A DNA stretch of 64,000 nucleotides, taken from contig JAMXDE010000012.1 in NCBI GenBank assembly GCA_026770025.1, forward strand, positions 868,001 to 932,000, written 5' to 3'. This document shows, one piece after another, positions 22,730 to 34,500 of this stretch. A program made the position numbers and the translations under genes. The notes beneath the pieces were generated by a model, which was not told the DNA's origin, made no database searches, and saw only the letters and a program-made list of their open reading frames with translations. The DNA comes from Craspedostauros australis. Lineage: Eukaryota; Bacillariophyta; Bacillariophyceae; Mastogloiales; Achnanthaceae. Position 1 is the first letter of the stretch, and the number at the start of each line of letters is the position of its first letter.

Positions 22730-24580
22730 CTATGCTTTCGTAGGAACTGTCGACACCACTTTCCGTATGGCCTCCAGATTCGTGCACAGGTCTTTGACGA
22801 TCCTTCCTTCCACCAGTCGTACTGGCAGGTACGCCCTCGGGCTGATCTCCACGGCGTACGTCAGTCTCATAGCTTGCTTGCCGGGAGGCGCGCAGCCTGG
22901 CAACGGTTGCATCCTCCACACGCCTTGATACAAACGGAACTCGCCATCATCCTGGACGACGCTCTGCATCGATATGTCCTTCGTCGGCAGCGACGACAAG
23001 GCGAATGGACGTGGGAAGCGATACCTCGTCAACGGGACGGTGGGGTATTCCTTAGCTCTCGTGACTCTCGACTTGCCTTCCCACATGTCATCCTTGAAGT
23101 GGGCGAAATCAGGCATCCCGTTGGGCCATTCCCGAACCTCCAACGTCGTGCGTGCGGAGAAGTTGATGCCCGCCACCTTGGCACCTCCGACTTGTTTCAT
23201 TACGGCACCCTTCATCTGGTCTGCGACCTGTCGGCATTGGACTTCTTCCGGTGCTTCGGTATCGTAGGTGGCGTCCTCTGTGGCGTCGCCATCAAAGCTT
23301 TGCAGAATGTCATTGCGGACCAAATTAGGCACCACGTCCTGGAGATGGTTGTAGTCTGTCAAGATCTGCGCATAGAGTTCGAGTGCACAATACAATACAG
23401 TACGGAAGTTGAGTTGAGCGTAAGTGTTGGAAGGACATGAAATATCCATTGGGACACGAGCAGGAAAGGAGATGACGATGCGATATTGCAGGAGTCGGAA
23501 GTGAGATCGTCGCGGAACACCAGTGTGGTAGTGGGATGCGTGCGGGACAGCGATGCCTTCATGAAGATCGATTGAGCTGTCGCAGGTACATGACACACAG
23601 TTGTTGACGGCAAGAAAAAACTGCAGCATATCTCCAACCATATCGTAGATCCTCGACACGATGATGGCGCAAGAGTTTCACACAGCCACACGAATGAACT
23701 CGATACATGCATGCACGCAATGCGTACCTTCCACACGTCGTCCACAGACGCCATGATATCAATCCCTGCAAATATGCGACGTGAATTCTCCGGCGCCTTC
23801 TCCACGCGCACGACCGGCTCGCCTGGCACGAGGCAGGAATCCGGATCCAAGAACGGCGGTGCCATCTCGGTGGAATCGAAATCCAAATCTGCGAAGGCGA
23901 GCTTGGAAACATCCAGCTGATTTGAGAGTTCAGATGCTGCTTCCGACTCGATTGCCGCCGCCGCCGCCGCTGCATTGTCCACGGCATTGGTTGGCATCGC
24001 GCTGCTTGCCGTGCTGTACAAATCCAACAGCATCTTGCGTTCCGCAACTTCCTCCGCCTGTGCCACCACCGCCGACGCGCCTTCGACTTGCGCCAACGCC
24101 GCCAATTGCAAGGCCTCTGCGACCTGGATCGATTGTCGTTTGGCCTTCTCGAGTGACTCACGGGCAGCCACGAGAGATTCCTCCATCTCCGTCAGGGATT
24201 CTTCCATCGGCGCAAAGGCATCCTCGACCATGTCACGGATCAACTGACTGTCCATGGTCTGCCTGAGTTCTTCCGCGGTTCTGACATTGCTCGCGCCGCC
24301 GTTGATGGCAATGGCCGGCGCCTTGCTGACGTTGGCAGTGACGGAATCAGCAACAGCCCCACCTCCTTTTGTGTGTCCCTCTGTGGAAGTTGTGCCGCTG
24401 CTGACGGCGGCAAGTCGCTGATTGGAGATGTATGCGTCCCCCGCCTCTTCGATGGTAGCCATGGTGGCCTCCTGCAACACTTGCGCGATAGCTCTTGGCA
24501 TGGGCAACAAAGATGACGGCGATGAAGCCAGGAATTTCCTTGCCAGCTCTTTGACCTTGTTGCGCTTTCCTTGCCAGCTC

Positions 24581-24619
<39 letters not shown>

Positions 24620-24933
24620 GTGGTGCCACTCACATTGGCTTCCAACGACGCGTCGTCGCTATGATTGTCCGACGATGCGCTCGTATGGCTCTGGTTCGAA
24701 TTGTCGTTTGCATCATTGGGTGATGAATGCAAGGGGAATTCCCTCCGCTGCCTTCCAATACATGCATGAAAGGGCAGCGGTCCAATAGCAGGTTGATTGG
24801 CGGCGCCACTGCTCCTTCTTGTAATGATGACTGGGACTGTCGATCTGATGGCTGGAGAACGGTCTGGCAGGAATGCATCAACAGACTGGACTGCCATGCA
24901 ACATACCACCAGCAAGAGAAGGCCGCCTTTCAT
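22730..24933 (-). CDS. Plastid-targeted START/SRPBCC (polyketide cyclase/COQ10-like) protein
   Basis: Two exons are inferred, 24933..23728 and 23365..22730 (donor TGGAAG|GTACGC, acceptor GCGCAG|ATC, phase 0). The product is 613 residues. The presequence MKGGLLLLVVCCMAVQSVDAF has the Ala-Phe cleavage motif for stramenopile plastid import. A poly-Ser tract (CTG/AGC repeat) and a long helical, Glu/Ala-rich segment (about 290-350, SLTEMEESLVAARESLEKAK, likely coiled coil) follow. The C-terminal domain starts near 383: RRIFAGIDIMASVDDVWK joins ILTDYNHLQDVVPNLVRN, a classic SRPBCC/COQ10 opening. It continues with a beta-rich fold ending LPVRLVEGRIVKDLCTNLEA. Such domains bind hydrophobic ligands; in plants and diatoms the ligand is generally unknown. 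The function here is not established. Confidence 0.85.
24581..24617. repeat. CTG/CAG trinucleotide repeat inside coding exon
   Basis: About twelve CTG units (plus strand) encode the poly-Ser tract of the SRPBCC protein, after its presequence. Confidence 0.9.
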
Positions 24934-26094
24934 GGTGCTGCTGATGCTGCTGCTCCTGCAATTGGATGCATGGTGAGCGAGAGAAGATGGCTGGCTGGCC
25001 GCCATGCCCTGCCTCTCTGATGGAGTTTGTGGAACGCAATGACGTGACGATGGCATCATCGAATTCATCCCGGACCCTGGCTCTCCTGTGCTTCCATCCA
25101 TCTTGGTGCAGGTTGACTCGAGGACTGTATTATGCTGTGGAGCCCTCTCTCTCGTCGTATGAGTAGAGAGCATTCGAAGAGAGCAGCGGGAATACGTGTA
25201 TGACAGCGTCCGTCGTCTGTGGCGGAGTGGCTCTTATAATAGCTCGTGTGGTAAGTGAATTCACTGCTCGTGCGTGTCCTCATGAGCTCGAGGGGATTTA
25301 TGGGCCCAACCTGTGAGTTGCTCTGTGCGCTGAGCGTTGTGAAGGTCATCAACACACCATCGCATGCACAAGTACCTCCTGCCACAAATTGTGCAGGCAG
25401 GGTGCCCTTGTTCTGCAACAGATGGCGATCATCACGGCTCCCTCTTCTCCGTGGTGGTTGGAACACATGGTTCTTCGGTTTTGTTTGGTGTCACATGTGG
25501 AATGGCGAATTCATGAGTGACGCAACCAAATCAGTCACGACTGAGTCATGCCCCACAAGAGGTGTCAAAAGATACCTTCGACACAATTGCCACGTCCTCG
25601 TATCATACACGCCGGCTCGGCCAGGCAGTTGCATTGGGAGAGCGTGGTCGAGCGATCTATTCTTCATGTCGTGGAAGCAGCAAACTGCTGCAGAGCATGC
25701 AATCTTAATAATACGTTATGCATCTATGGTATATCTATTTGCAGTTTCAGAAAAGGATGCGATAGATGAGCGGCCGACTCGTTTGTGGCGGTTGTGGAAT
25801 TTGGTATTCAGATCAGTTTGGTGGACGATCCACCCAAAAGTGTCCACTTTCTGCCATGCCCAATCAACACGAAGACCAGCAGCAGCGACAGGAGCATTCG
25901 AAGCATCCACGTCCGCACGGGCATGTCTGCGAGCGCAAGTGCGAGTACGGTGCTCTCTCAGACAAGCAATCTGCTTCTCGATTTTGTGCTATGCTCGCTA
26001 TGTGTCGTCGTGCTGCATGATTGAATGAGCGCCCCGGATCATCACTTGCTTTCCTGTGTTGGTACAATAATGTCAGCACATATGGCACGTCCCC
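24934..26094. other. Intergenic region SRPBCC to deaminase
   Basis: This is the 5' flank of the SRPBCC gene and the 3' flank of the deaminase gene. A 257-codon plus-strand frame (25255..26028) spans much of it, but it lacks a recognisable domain and has Arg/Ser/Cys-rich composition, so it is not called. No RNA gene was seen. Confidence 0.4.
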
Positions 26095-27167
26095 CTACGA
26101 TGCGTTGTAGATCTTTCCAACCTTGCCATACTCTTGCAACACAGCGGCGCCTTCGTTCCTCAAAACCCTCCGCTTCACCTTCACTCCGGCCGCCTCCAGC
26201 TGCTTGTACGATTCGTCGAACACCGGACCCTCGTTGAAACCGATCGCTTCCGCATCGTCCTTGGTTGCAGCGCACACGAGCTCGGACACGCCAGACCACA
26301 GCGTCCCGCCCAAACACATCGCACATGGTTCGCAGCTGGTGTACAGCAGGTACTCCTTGCCATCAGCATCCGAACTCTCTGCGCTGCTCGTATCGCCAGC
26401 CTGCTTCATCGAGAAGGAACGCAGTTTCTTTTGTGCGTACTGAATGGCGACCATTTCCGCATGCAAGGTGGAGTTGCACAGTGGCACCACCCGATTGACT
26501 CCAACAGAGAAGAGTCGGCATGTCCCGTCCTTCTTGCTGCGTTCGAAGATGGCGCAACCGAACGGGCCTCCCGTCTGGTTTTGGACGTTGCGATGGGACA
26601 GCTCGATGGCAACTCGGATGCGTTCCTGATCCGATTGGAAGTCCTGTGCGGATTGCAGGGACTGTTCGTACTCGATGGCCCATTGCGGCAGCGAGACTTG
26701 GACTCTGTGCGGTCAAACGGCGGTGAAACAGCGGTAAAGCGGCGAGGATAATTGCAACAGGACAAGCATCACAGGGATAGGGAGACACAGCGTGTTGCCA
26801 GAGAATGGATGCAGAAAGTGTGAAAATGAAGAGACGAGAATGGACAGAATTCAGCGAAACACGATGTGTGAGTAATTGGGTAGAGTGGAGTGGAGTCGAG
26901 TAGAGTGATTGTGATTCTCTCAAGCAAGCTGCTGCTGAGATGCGCTTGACGGCAACGGTTCTCATCAGCATGATGATGATCAGTTTGCACTGGCGCTGGT
27001 GCGCTGGTGTGCTCGCTCAACACGACGAGTACGCACGTTGGTTCGTCCTTCTTTGGCTTGCGCTGATTGAGACAGAGGGAGTAACCGAGATGGATGACTG
27101 CGATCGCGGCCAGCGAGGACCCGATGACAGCGATGGACGCTGATGGTGCTGACTTGACTGTCGCCAT
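26095..27167 (-). CDS. Membrane-anchored nucleoside/guanine-type deaminase
   Basis: Two exons are inferred, 27167..27037 and 26704..26095. The donor CCAAC|GTGCGT and acceptor CGCACAG|AGTCC restore the frame across [12 protein letters not shown]. The product is 246 residues. The N-terminus has a hydrophobic anchor ([20 protein letters not shown]). The zinc deaminase signature is complete: HAE at 125-127, with the proton-shuttle Glu, and PCAMC with Cys 171 and 174. The fold continues with [12 protein letters not shown] before HAE and [40 protein letters not shown] after it. That ending resembles bacterial-type guanine or cytosine/adenosine deaminase relatives. The substrate cannot be read from sequence. 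A partial inverted copy lies at 45528. Confidence 0.8.
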
Positions 27168-27350
27168 TCTCGATGTTGATGCTGTTTCTTTTCTGTTTCT
27201 TTGCCAGTTCAAGTGTTGGTGTTTTTCTTGGAGCTGGAGCTGGTGCTGTTGCTGCTGGTAGTGCTACTGATGGCAAGTGTGCCCTTCTGCTTTGATCGTT
27301 TTCTATTGCGGAGGGTGAAGAAGAAATGGAAGAAGCAAGCGGAAGCGACG

Positions 27351-27399
<49 letters not shown>

Positions 27400-27402
27400 T
27401 AG
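27351..27402. repeat. CAGCAA hexamer tandem repeat, about 8 copies
   Basis: The run (CAGCAA)n lies about 185 bp upstream of the deaminase start codon, in its 5' flank. The opposite strand reads (TTGCTG)n. Confidence 0.9.
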
Positions 27403-27926
27403 CGATGTCGATGGCAATGACCGTCTTTGCGCAAGGATGTTGATCGTGAGAACAGAGGGGGGAACAAGAATTGATGTTGTTTGTGATTGGGTTCGTTCGT
27501 TGCGACGCAATCCGTTGACGTCAACGTGGGAGCAGTTCTTGTTCGGAACACCAACGAAGTAGTTGGGGAATGTCAATAATACCTTATTGTTGGTATCGAA
27601 ACGAGTTCGATTGCAACAGGCAGACAGCCACCGCAATTTCCACACAAACAGCAACGTTTCAAACTGCCGCGTTCTTGTCTGTCTGCTCAATAATTGAAAC
27701 AGAATTGAAAACTGAGTTGGAGTCCCTCCATGTTCGTGGGAGATCACTTCGACATCATGACCATGCATTCATTCATCCTCCTCGTTCAAACCCATCCATC
27801 CATTGGTCAATCAATCATGTTCTTTGCTGCCTACACATCCACAACGCGCATGCACGGGAAAAATCGGGAAGACCATCAGTATTCGTGTCCATGCTACAAC
27901 TTAAAATGGAATTGTTGGCACACCCT

Positions 27927-28292
27927 TCAGAGTCGGCCGATGATACCGATGGTTGCGATAGTGCGTGAGACGAGATTTGGATTGGATTGCACGCATCCAC
28001 CACTGTGCGAGATCGACGATACCATCCGCTGCTGCTCTGCGCTGTTCGAGTCTGCCCTGCTGATTTCGATTTGCGACGGAATATCAAGAGCACCGCAATG
28101 CTGCAAAGACCGTCGATGATACGAGGACCATGGGTCTGCGAGTGGATGCTTAATAACTCTGAAGGCGGCATCAACAACAGCTGATTTGAGCAAGCTCTTC
28201 GGTGGACCCTCAACTTGGATGATATCGTTGATTGATGCCGTGCTGTTGATGCTTCCGGTGATTCTATGACCTTTTGCTCTTCTTGCTTCCAT
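27927..28292 (-). CDS. Weak hypothetical ORF, 121 residues
   Basis: It starts with ATG (28292) and has balanced amino-acid composition (SINDIIQVEGPPKSLLKSAV, then FRVIKHPLADPWSSYHRRSL), unlike most chance ORFs nearby. No family was recognised, and no adjoining exons were found. Confidence 0.2.
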   Translation of the reverse strand: MEARRAKGHRITGSINSTASINDIIQVEGPPKSLLKSAVVDAAFRVIKHPLADPWSSYHRRSLQHCGALDIPSQIEISRADSNSAEQQRMVSSISHSGGCVQSNPNLVSRTIATIGIIGRL

Positions 28293-28364
28293 TGAAATAG
28301 TCGATGAAGATCGTTATCATCCCACGCACCCGGCGGTTCGAGTCAGAGTTGTTGATCTTGACAA

Positions 28365-28366
<2 letters not shown>

Positions 28367-28395
<29 letters not shown>
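28367..28395. repeat. CT dinucleotide run
   Basis: (TC)n of about 14 units starts directly after CTGTCTG in non-coding sequence. Confidence 0.85.
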
Positions 28396-30108
28396 TGCTG
28401 TCTTGGTTGAAGATGGATACGTCGCGAGTGCGGCTGAGAGTGCGACTGCGGCACTTGCTGCTGTATTGCCCAGTTCATGTCTGAGCGTTGCCGCAGCAGT
28501 CAGTCACAGCACCTGCAATATCACGTGCATCCTTCCCACCCAACCATCACAATCGTCACGACGGGACATTGCAACTGCGTCATCTTCACTGTCGTCGGTT
28601 CTGTCAGCATCGATGATCTTGCATTTCGTTCATCATTTGTCAGATCATTTCCTGTGATGTGTTGTGTTGCTTTGCGTCGCGTTGGTGATGATGTGTTCTG
28701 CGGTTGCCACCACAATCAAACATCACTGCGCACAAAAAGTGATCAGGCAGCAAACACACAGCGATCGCACAACAATAACACGTCCCGGTTCTTCATGGAT
28801 TGGGAGAAGGAGGAGGGGGAGGAGAGTTGACACAGAGATCGAGCAACGTCATGGAACAAGAAGCAACCATCACAGAAGACACGCGTCGGGCGTGATCCAG
28901 GAGCGTGCATGCCGCGCTTCGTTCCAGGATTACCGACGTGGCAAAGAGCGGCAAAGTCGAGTCGAGGAGAGTGACGTGATGGAGTTGATCGCAGGAACAT
29001 CACAGGTACCAATACACGTAGAATGTCGCAGGAGAAGCACCTGTGTGTGTTGGCGAAACGGGAACAATCACAATTGCAATCACAATCACAACCATAGGCA
29101 TAGGCACAGGCACAACCACAGGAACACGAACAACAGAAGGAGAAAGGTCATGGTTCTCTCTTGTGCTGGTAGCGAAGTCCACGCAGAAATGCGATCTCTC
29201 GTCGCACCTTTTAGTCATACGAGTCATTGAGTCGTCGCTTCTCAACACACCACGCAACTTGGCTCGTGCTTGCCACGAGACTGGTTTGGATACCTTTACG
29301 GACCACGATTCTCAGTTCCACGTGGAATCAAGCTCGTGTGCGGAGCGTGGAGTCACCCGGATGACACGCGTCTGGGGCTTATGTGACGAACTCGACGAAG
29401 AGTGGCGAATACTCCGCAGCCAATCAGAGCGTTGGCGGCGCGTGTCCGGGACGCGCCCGACACCCGTGTTCGCGTGCTGTTCATGCGTCCAATTGTGACA
29501 GTTGTTGGTCACCGAACTGTGTTAGAGTGCGTGTGGAACACGTACGCCAGCCAACGAAAACGAACCGATCCCCAAAAACAAGAACCCCTGCCACGACCAC
29601 GGCACAAGGCGCAGAAATGGCAACGGCAACAAGAACGACATCGGTTGGTGATGGCGTTCCTTCCTGAAATTGCCATCACGGCAGCAAACAAGGCGACGCA
29701 AATACTCGGCCACGTGAGACATGAGGAGAGAGTGGAGGAGTGAGAGTGTCCGCTCCAGCTCCAATTCGCCGACCACCACCGCAATGAACCAGCGCGAAAG
29801 CCGAAACAGAAATCACAGGAAGACACGCAAATACCGAGACACACTTGCACAAGGAACAATCGACACCAACAACGCCGAAGGAATCAGAACGAGCATGACG
29901 GTGACTGCGCTGTTCGCCTATGCCACCACAAGAGAACAAATCACCAACACCACGATCGCAGTCAACAACGACGCCGACATACGCATAGTACATCTGCCAG
30001 CACAAACAGAAGAAGCACATAGTGGCCATAACATCAGGAGCAGAAAGAGAGAGCCCACAATCCGCAACAGAATACTCGTACACCACGCACAAGACAGAGA
30101 GCACCAAG

Positions 30109-30684
30109 ATGGCGGTGAAGGCAACACAACGCAAGGTTGGAGCGCAGCGCGAGAGCAACTCCAGGAGCTCCGCAACAGCGACGAAGCAGCCCCTGCACGC
30201 CACGTTCCCATGCGGCGCCTGCTGCTACTGCAGAGACGTGTGCGATGATCCCTCCTGCGCAGACTGCGATCGCAGCACACCAACCAATAACAACGACAAT
30301 AACAACGACAATACCATTACCAGAAGCAGCAGCAACAGCAGCAGTGCTCCTGCATCTCCTGGAGTGCGCATCGCCCCAATCTGCGGTCATGAGAAACACC
30401 AGGCGGAGTACACCATGTGCGAGATCAGAAGGCACAACACGGAAGATTCCTGCTGGCTGGTCGCCGGTGACACCATCTACGATGCCACAACATACATCAG
30501 CCAGCATCCCGGTGGTTCCAACTCCATCATCAGGAAGAGCGGCGGTGCATGCGACTGTACCACTGACCTTCACTTCCATTCCAAGAGCGGACGGAAGTTG
30601 TGGAACAAGTACATCGTCGGCAAGGTCAAGCGATGCCCCTCGCAAGGCCGAGCGGACGAGAAGCATTGGTGGGTGTTCTGGTGA
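30109..30684 (+). CDS. Cytochrome b5-like heme-binding protein with Cys-rich N-terminus
   Basis: A single exon of 191 residues starts at ATG 30109 (CAAGATGG context). The C-terminal half is a cytochrome b5 domain: [24 protein letters not shown] with the first heme His in HPGG (133-136). The second heme ligand is presumably in [13 protein letters not shown] (His 155 or 157), followed by IVGKVKRC. The usual HPGG-x-...-DAT/F-x-x-x-GH spacing is altered by a short [10 protein letters not shown] insert, so the second ligand is inferred. The N-terminus has a dense Cys cluster ([19 protein letters not shown]) that could bind metal, then poly-Asn and poly-Ser linkers. No membrane anchor is visible. 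The redox partner is unknown. Confidence 0.75.
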   Translation: MAVKATQRKVGAQRESNSRSSATATKQPLHATFPCGACCYCRDVCDDPSCADCDRSTPTNNNDNNNDNTITRSSSNSSSAPASPGVRIAPICGHEKHQAEYTMCEIRRHNTEDSCWLVAGDTIYDATTYISQHPGGSNSIIRKSGGACDCTTDLHFHSKSGRKLWNKYIVGKVKRCPSQGRADEKHWWVFW

Positions 30685-31573
30685 TGAACGTGCATTGAGC
30701 AACAGCCGCACAAGCATCAGGAACAACCTCCGGATACACGCGAACGGGAGGCACCCATGTGTCTACCGTACACACAATGCCCCAGCGGCATGACGGATCG
30801 AATCAACCGGGCCGCTCCAGAAGGACTTTTTCGTCACAAGCAACGACGAAAGCGTCTAACGCAAACATAGATAGAGAAGAGTAGAGAAGAATACAGAGAT
30901 AGTGCAATGCATCAGTTCCAACCTCACAAAAACGGTGAATCTTCAAACGAACAATGTACCGTGCCCTTGGAACGTTCTGCTCTTGTATTTTCAATTCGCA
31001 TTTGCGTTGGTGGTACAGTAGAGTGCTCCACATCATTGAACGCTTTAGCTGGTATGCAACGAGTGCATCACATCCATTGATCCGCATGATGCCTTCGAGG
31101 TTGTTTGTTTGTTTGTTTGCGCATCCTTTCCATCCAGGCATCCGTCTCCACATCCAGTCGTTGCCATACCTCACTCGTACTCGCACGCGGCACGATGGTG
31201 AACCATGTCAAACACGTCCCTGCCAGGACAGAGCTGAGTGCAACTCTCCAGAGACAGTCACTGCTTCAACCAATATCTTGTTGCCTTTCAGAAGCTATCG
31301 CATGGTACTCACTCGTATATTACATTGTATTGTACGACCTAGTGTTAGGAGTCTACGACTATTGTAGAGTGGAATACAGCGCAGTAGCCAAGTTCTTCTC
31401 GTGTTCGCGCTACGAGTACTCGCAGAGAGAACCGCAGTAGGCATGGTGTCCATGCTATACTGCCGTGTGTTTGTTGTCGAGATGCGGACTCTACGATCTA
31501 CTTTATTCGATCCATGTCGCCGTGGAGTACCCGATGCACATGCCACACGCATGCTCCACTCAAACCAGACGGT
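30685..31573. other. Convergent intergenic region cytochrome b5/NUP155
   Basis: No gene was recognised. It contains ACTCGTACTCGCACG (near 31172) and CTACGAGTACTCGC (near 31410) motifs of the recurrent type. Confidence 0.45.
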
Positions 31574-34500
31574 CTAAAGCCTCCCGATGAAGCGCTGCAA
31601 CGCATCGAAGCGGGCATCCACAGTGTGTGCTTCGGGCAGAGTTCGGAGTTGGGCCTTGTAAGATTCAAGCCTCCTGGAGAAAGCGCCTGTCGCAAGAGCG
31701 TCTGACAGCTGGATTGCTGCCGCATTTTCTGCGCCGTAAGCGGCCTGGTTGGCCTCTTTCACCCACCCTTCCAGCATGCCGATGATGCTGGCAAAGTGCC
31801 GCACGCGTCGATCACTCATGAGACCACCCATGACGGCATGATCCTCTCCCTCGATGATCCTGTCGTAACCATCCAAGGTCGTCATGTACGGTACACCTGC
31901 ATTGATCAGCAGTGTGAAGATCCAGTCAGCGTTGTTGCTGCTGGATGGCACCGCATTTGACATCACACGGTGCAATTCTGCGTAGTGATAGGATTCCAGT
32001 TGGTGTGTGTTGGAACGTGTACATTTGGACGTGTGCAGTTTTGGCATTGATTTGGTTGCGTTGGAAGAATTCGTTGATGGAGAAACAAGGTGTCAGCCAA
32101 AACTCATGTGCACATCACATCATGTCACATCGCGTCACATCCCTTCACGTTTCATTCGTGTGACCATCGCTGCTCCACACTCGCCCATTCACATCACAGG
32201 ATGCGATTGGCAAGATAGGCATCATGATGCACACAGTAGCAACATCAACATCGATCATCATGGTGACATCCAATCAGAGCAGATGGAGATCGCACGACGA
32301 CATGACTTACTCTCCAACCAGCTCATCAGGAAGTCCACGGGGAAGATGTAGTCGGCTCCTGTGCCGAACAGCTCCTTTCCAAGGCTGCCCACCCTCCCTT
32401 CGAGCTTCTTCAGCCAGATGCCATCCTCAAACAGAGGCGTGGACCGATCGTTCGCTACGGCGCCGCCATCGAGCAGACGAATGGCAGGTTCGTTCGTGTG
32501 CGAGCCTTCCGCCAGCTCTCGTAGCACCATGAAGATGCCGTCGTCGCGCGTGTTGCATGGCATGATCTCTTCGCACAACACGCTCTTCCACAGCTCCTCA
32601 ATCGTTTCTCGTTCGTCGTGACGGCATGTGTGAAGGATGATAAGGCAGATATCGTACATATCCAACGGTGCAGCGTACTTGTTGTACAGATCGGAAACCG
32701 CCACGAGGGTGAATGAGAGCTGATTCAAGTCCTCTGGCGGCAGTTCGTACTTAGAATTCTGTGCGCGGTGCAAAATCCTGCTTTGGATTCTCGTGACGGA
32801 CAAAGTCTCGCGCACGCTGAGCTCGTTGCGGGCAACCTCCTCGCGGTTGTGATGGGCAGGGAGCGACCCGGATGCATTCCATTGCATAGCTCCGTAGGAT
32901 TGATCCGCACTCTGCATGGCCATGCCGAACGCATCCCCCGCACGGACCAGGTACTCAATACGGGAATTGAGATGGATGTCGTCGGTCTGAGACGTAGCCA
33001 CCTTCCATGCCTGTTCGCCTGCCTGAAAGTGCTTGCCTTGGATGATGTAGTAGTTCCACAACAGATCGCTTTGAGACGAAGTCGCAGCGCACTCCTGCAA
33101 CCACTTCTCCAGGTCTGGACTGTCAATGCGCAGCAATGTGTCCTTGTGATTGATGTCGACCATGTGAGCGAAGAATGCGTGCAAGAACTCCTTGTCGTTG
33201 ACGGCTGCGCATGCAGATATCATGTTTTCTCCATGGACCTTGTGCGGGGATTCCAGAAGCTGCGTGAGATGATGGAAGATCAATGCGTGGCACGTCTTGA
33301 TGGCATCCTTGCTGGTCACAGTGAGGCCCAAGGCAAGGGCAGTCGAGCTTGACGGAGATGAGGTGCTGCTTCCCGTCGTCATCGCAGAGCCACCGTCGTC
33401 GTTGCTATCTCTTTTCTTGTGGTACAACCCATGTTCCCACGACATCACATCGCCATCGCTGTCGTTTCCAATCATTAATTCCGAGGAGTCGGATGCGTAG
33501 CGCAATGTACCCTGCGAGAAGTTGCCAGCCGTGCGGATGCAAATCGTCACAGCCGCGGCGACTTCACCAAGCTCCACCAACAAAGCCACAGCGTTTGCCA
33601 GAGGGCTGTCGAAGCGAAGTGCGTTCTCCGCGATCTCTCTGTAGCTCTCACGTTCCTTGCTGTGCAGGATGCGACCAGTGATCAGCGGCGCGCTGTGCCA
33701 ATTTCTGGATGCCTGCATGAATGCACCGATCGCCTCCTTGGCACAGGCCACGCGTCTCGTCGTGTTCGATGGGCAAGCCAGGGCTTCGGCGGCTGCCCTG
33801 AATCCGGAATAGGAATATCTCGACCCACGAGAGAAGAAGTGGAAGCACTCGGAGGAAAGTAGTTCGGCAAGCTGCGTTGCATGCGCGGAAGGAGCTGCCC
33901 CCGCCGTTCCCGGGTTGGCGTTCGTGGGAGTCATCAGACCGTTGAGCACAGTCTCCAAACGTTCCTGTCCGCCGCGTGTCTCCACCAGCTGCGCGAATGA
34001 AACCCCGTGGAGGACTCCCCATTCCACCTCCGGCAATTCCTGCAGCGTCTGAGCACGGCGCAAGTGCACCAACAAGTTGAACAGCTGGATCGTTCTGGAG
34101 ATGAGGCGGTAGTAGCAGTGGATGATTCGTTCCTCCAACATCCTCGCGATCTCTTCCGCCTCCGCGGAACGCAGCTGCGCAACTCCTCCCGAACCAGTAC
34201 GTGAATGCACCTGGTACTCCAACGCTCTGGTCAAGAAGTGGTCTTGACCTCCCATCGCGTTCTCATCGGTCTCCATGGTATCGTTGGAAGGCGCGCCTGG
34301 CACCGCCTCGATGGCGCGGGTGAAGGCCTTGCGCATGAGTGTTCTCAGTGCGATCAGCGGCTGTCGAATCTCATCGATCGTTTCATTGTCCAGCAACAGC
34401 TCGACCTTGGCCGGCGAGATCTGCGACTTGATGGACATGGAACGACGGATGATACGCCCCTCCGTGACGACGACAGCCGGCTTGTTCCAGACAGGTCGCA

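Larger units (their letters stand above)
27168..30108. other. Gene-poor region of about 2.9 kb
   Basis: No confident gene was found. It contains a hexamer repeat (27351), a CT run (28367), hexamer-like CAATCACAA/CATAGGCA repeats near 29065-29125, and one weak minus-strand ORF (27927..28292) listed separately. Several ORFs overlap on opposite strands with Arg/Thr/His-rich low-quality composition. An unrecognised fast-evolving gene or non-coding RNA cannot be excluded. Confidence 0.4.

Noticed and set aside
25255-26028. 257-codon plus-strand ORF
   Set aside because: No domain, no ATG at its nominal start, Arg/Ser/Cys-rich composition; it lies in the flanks of two minus-strand genes.
26980-27768. 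262-codon minus-strand ORF with poly-Leu
   Set aside because: The poly-Leu comes from the CAGCAA hexamer repeat, and the frame overlaps the deaminase first exon in another frame.
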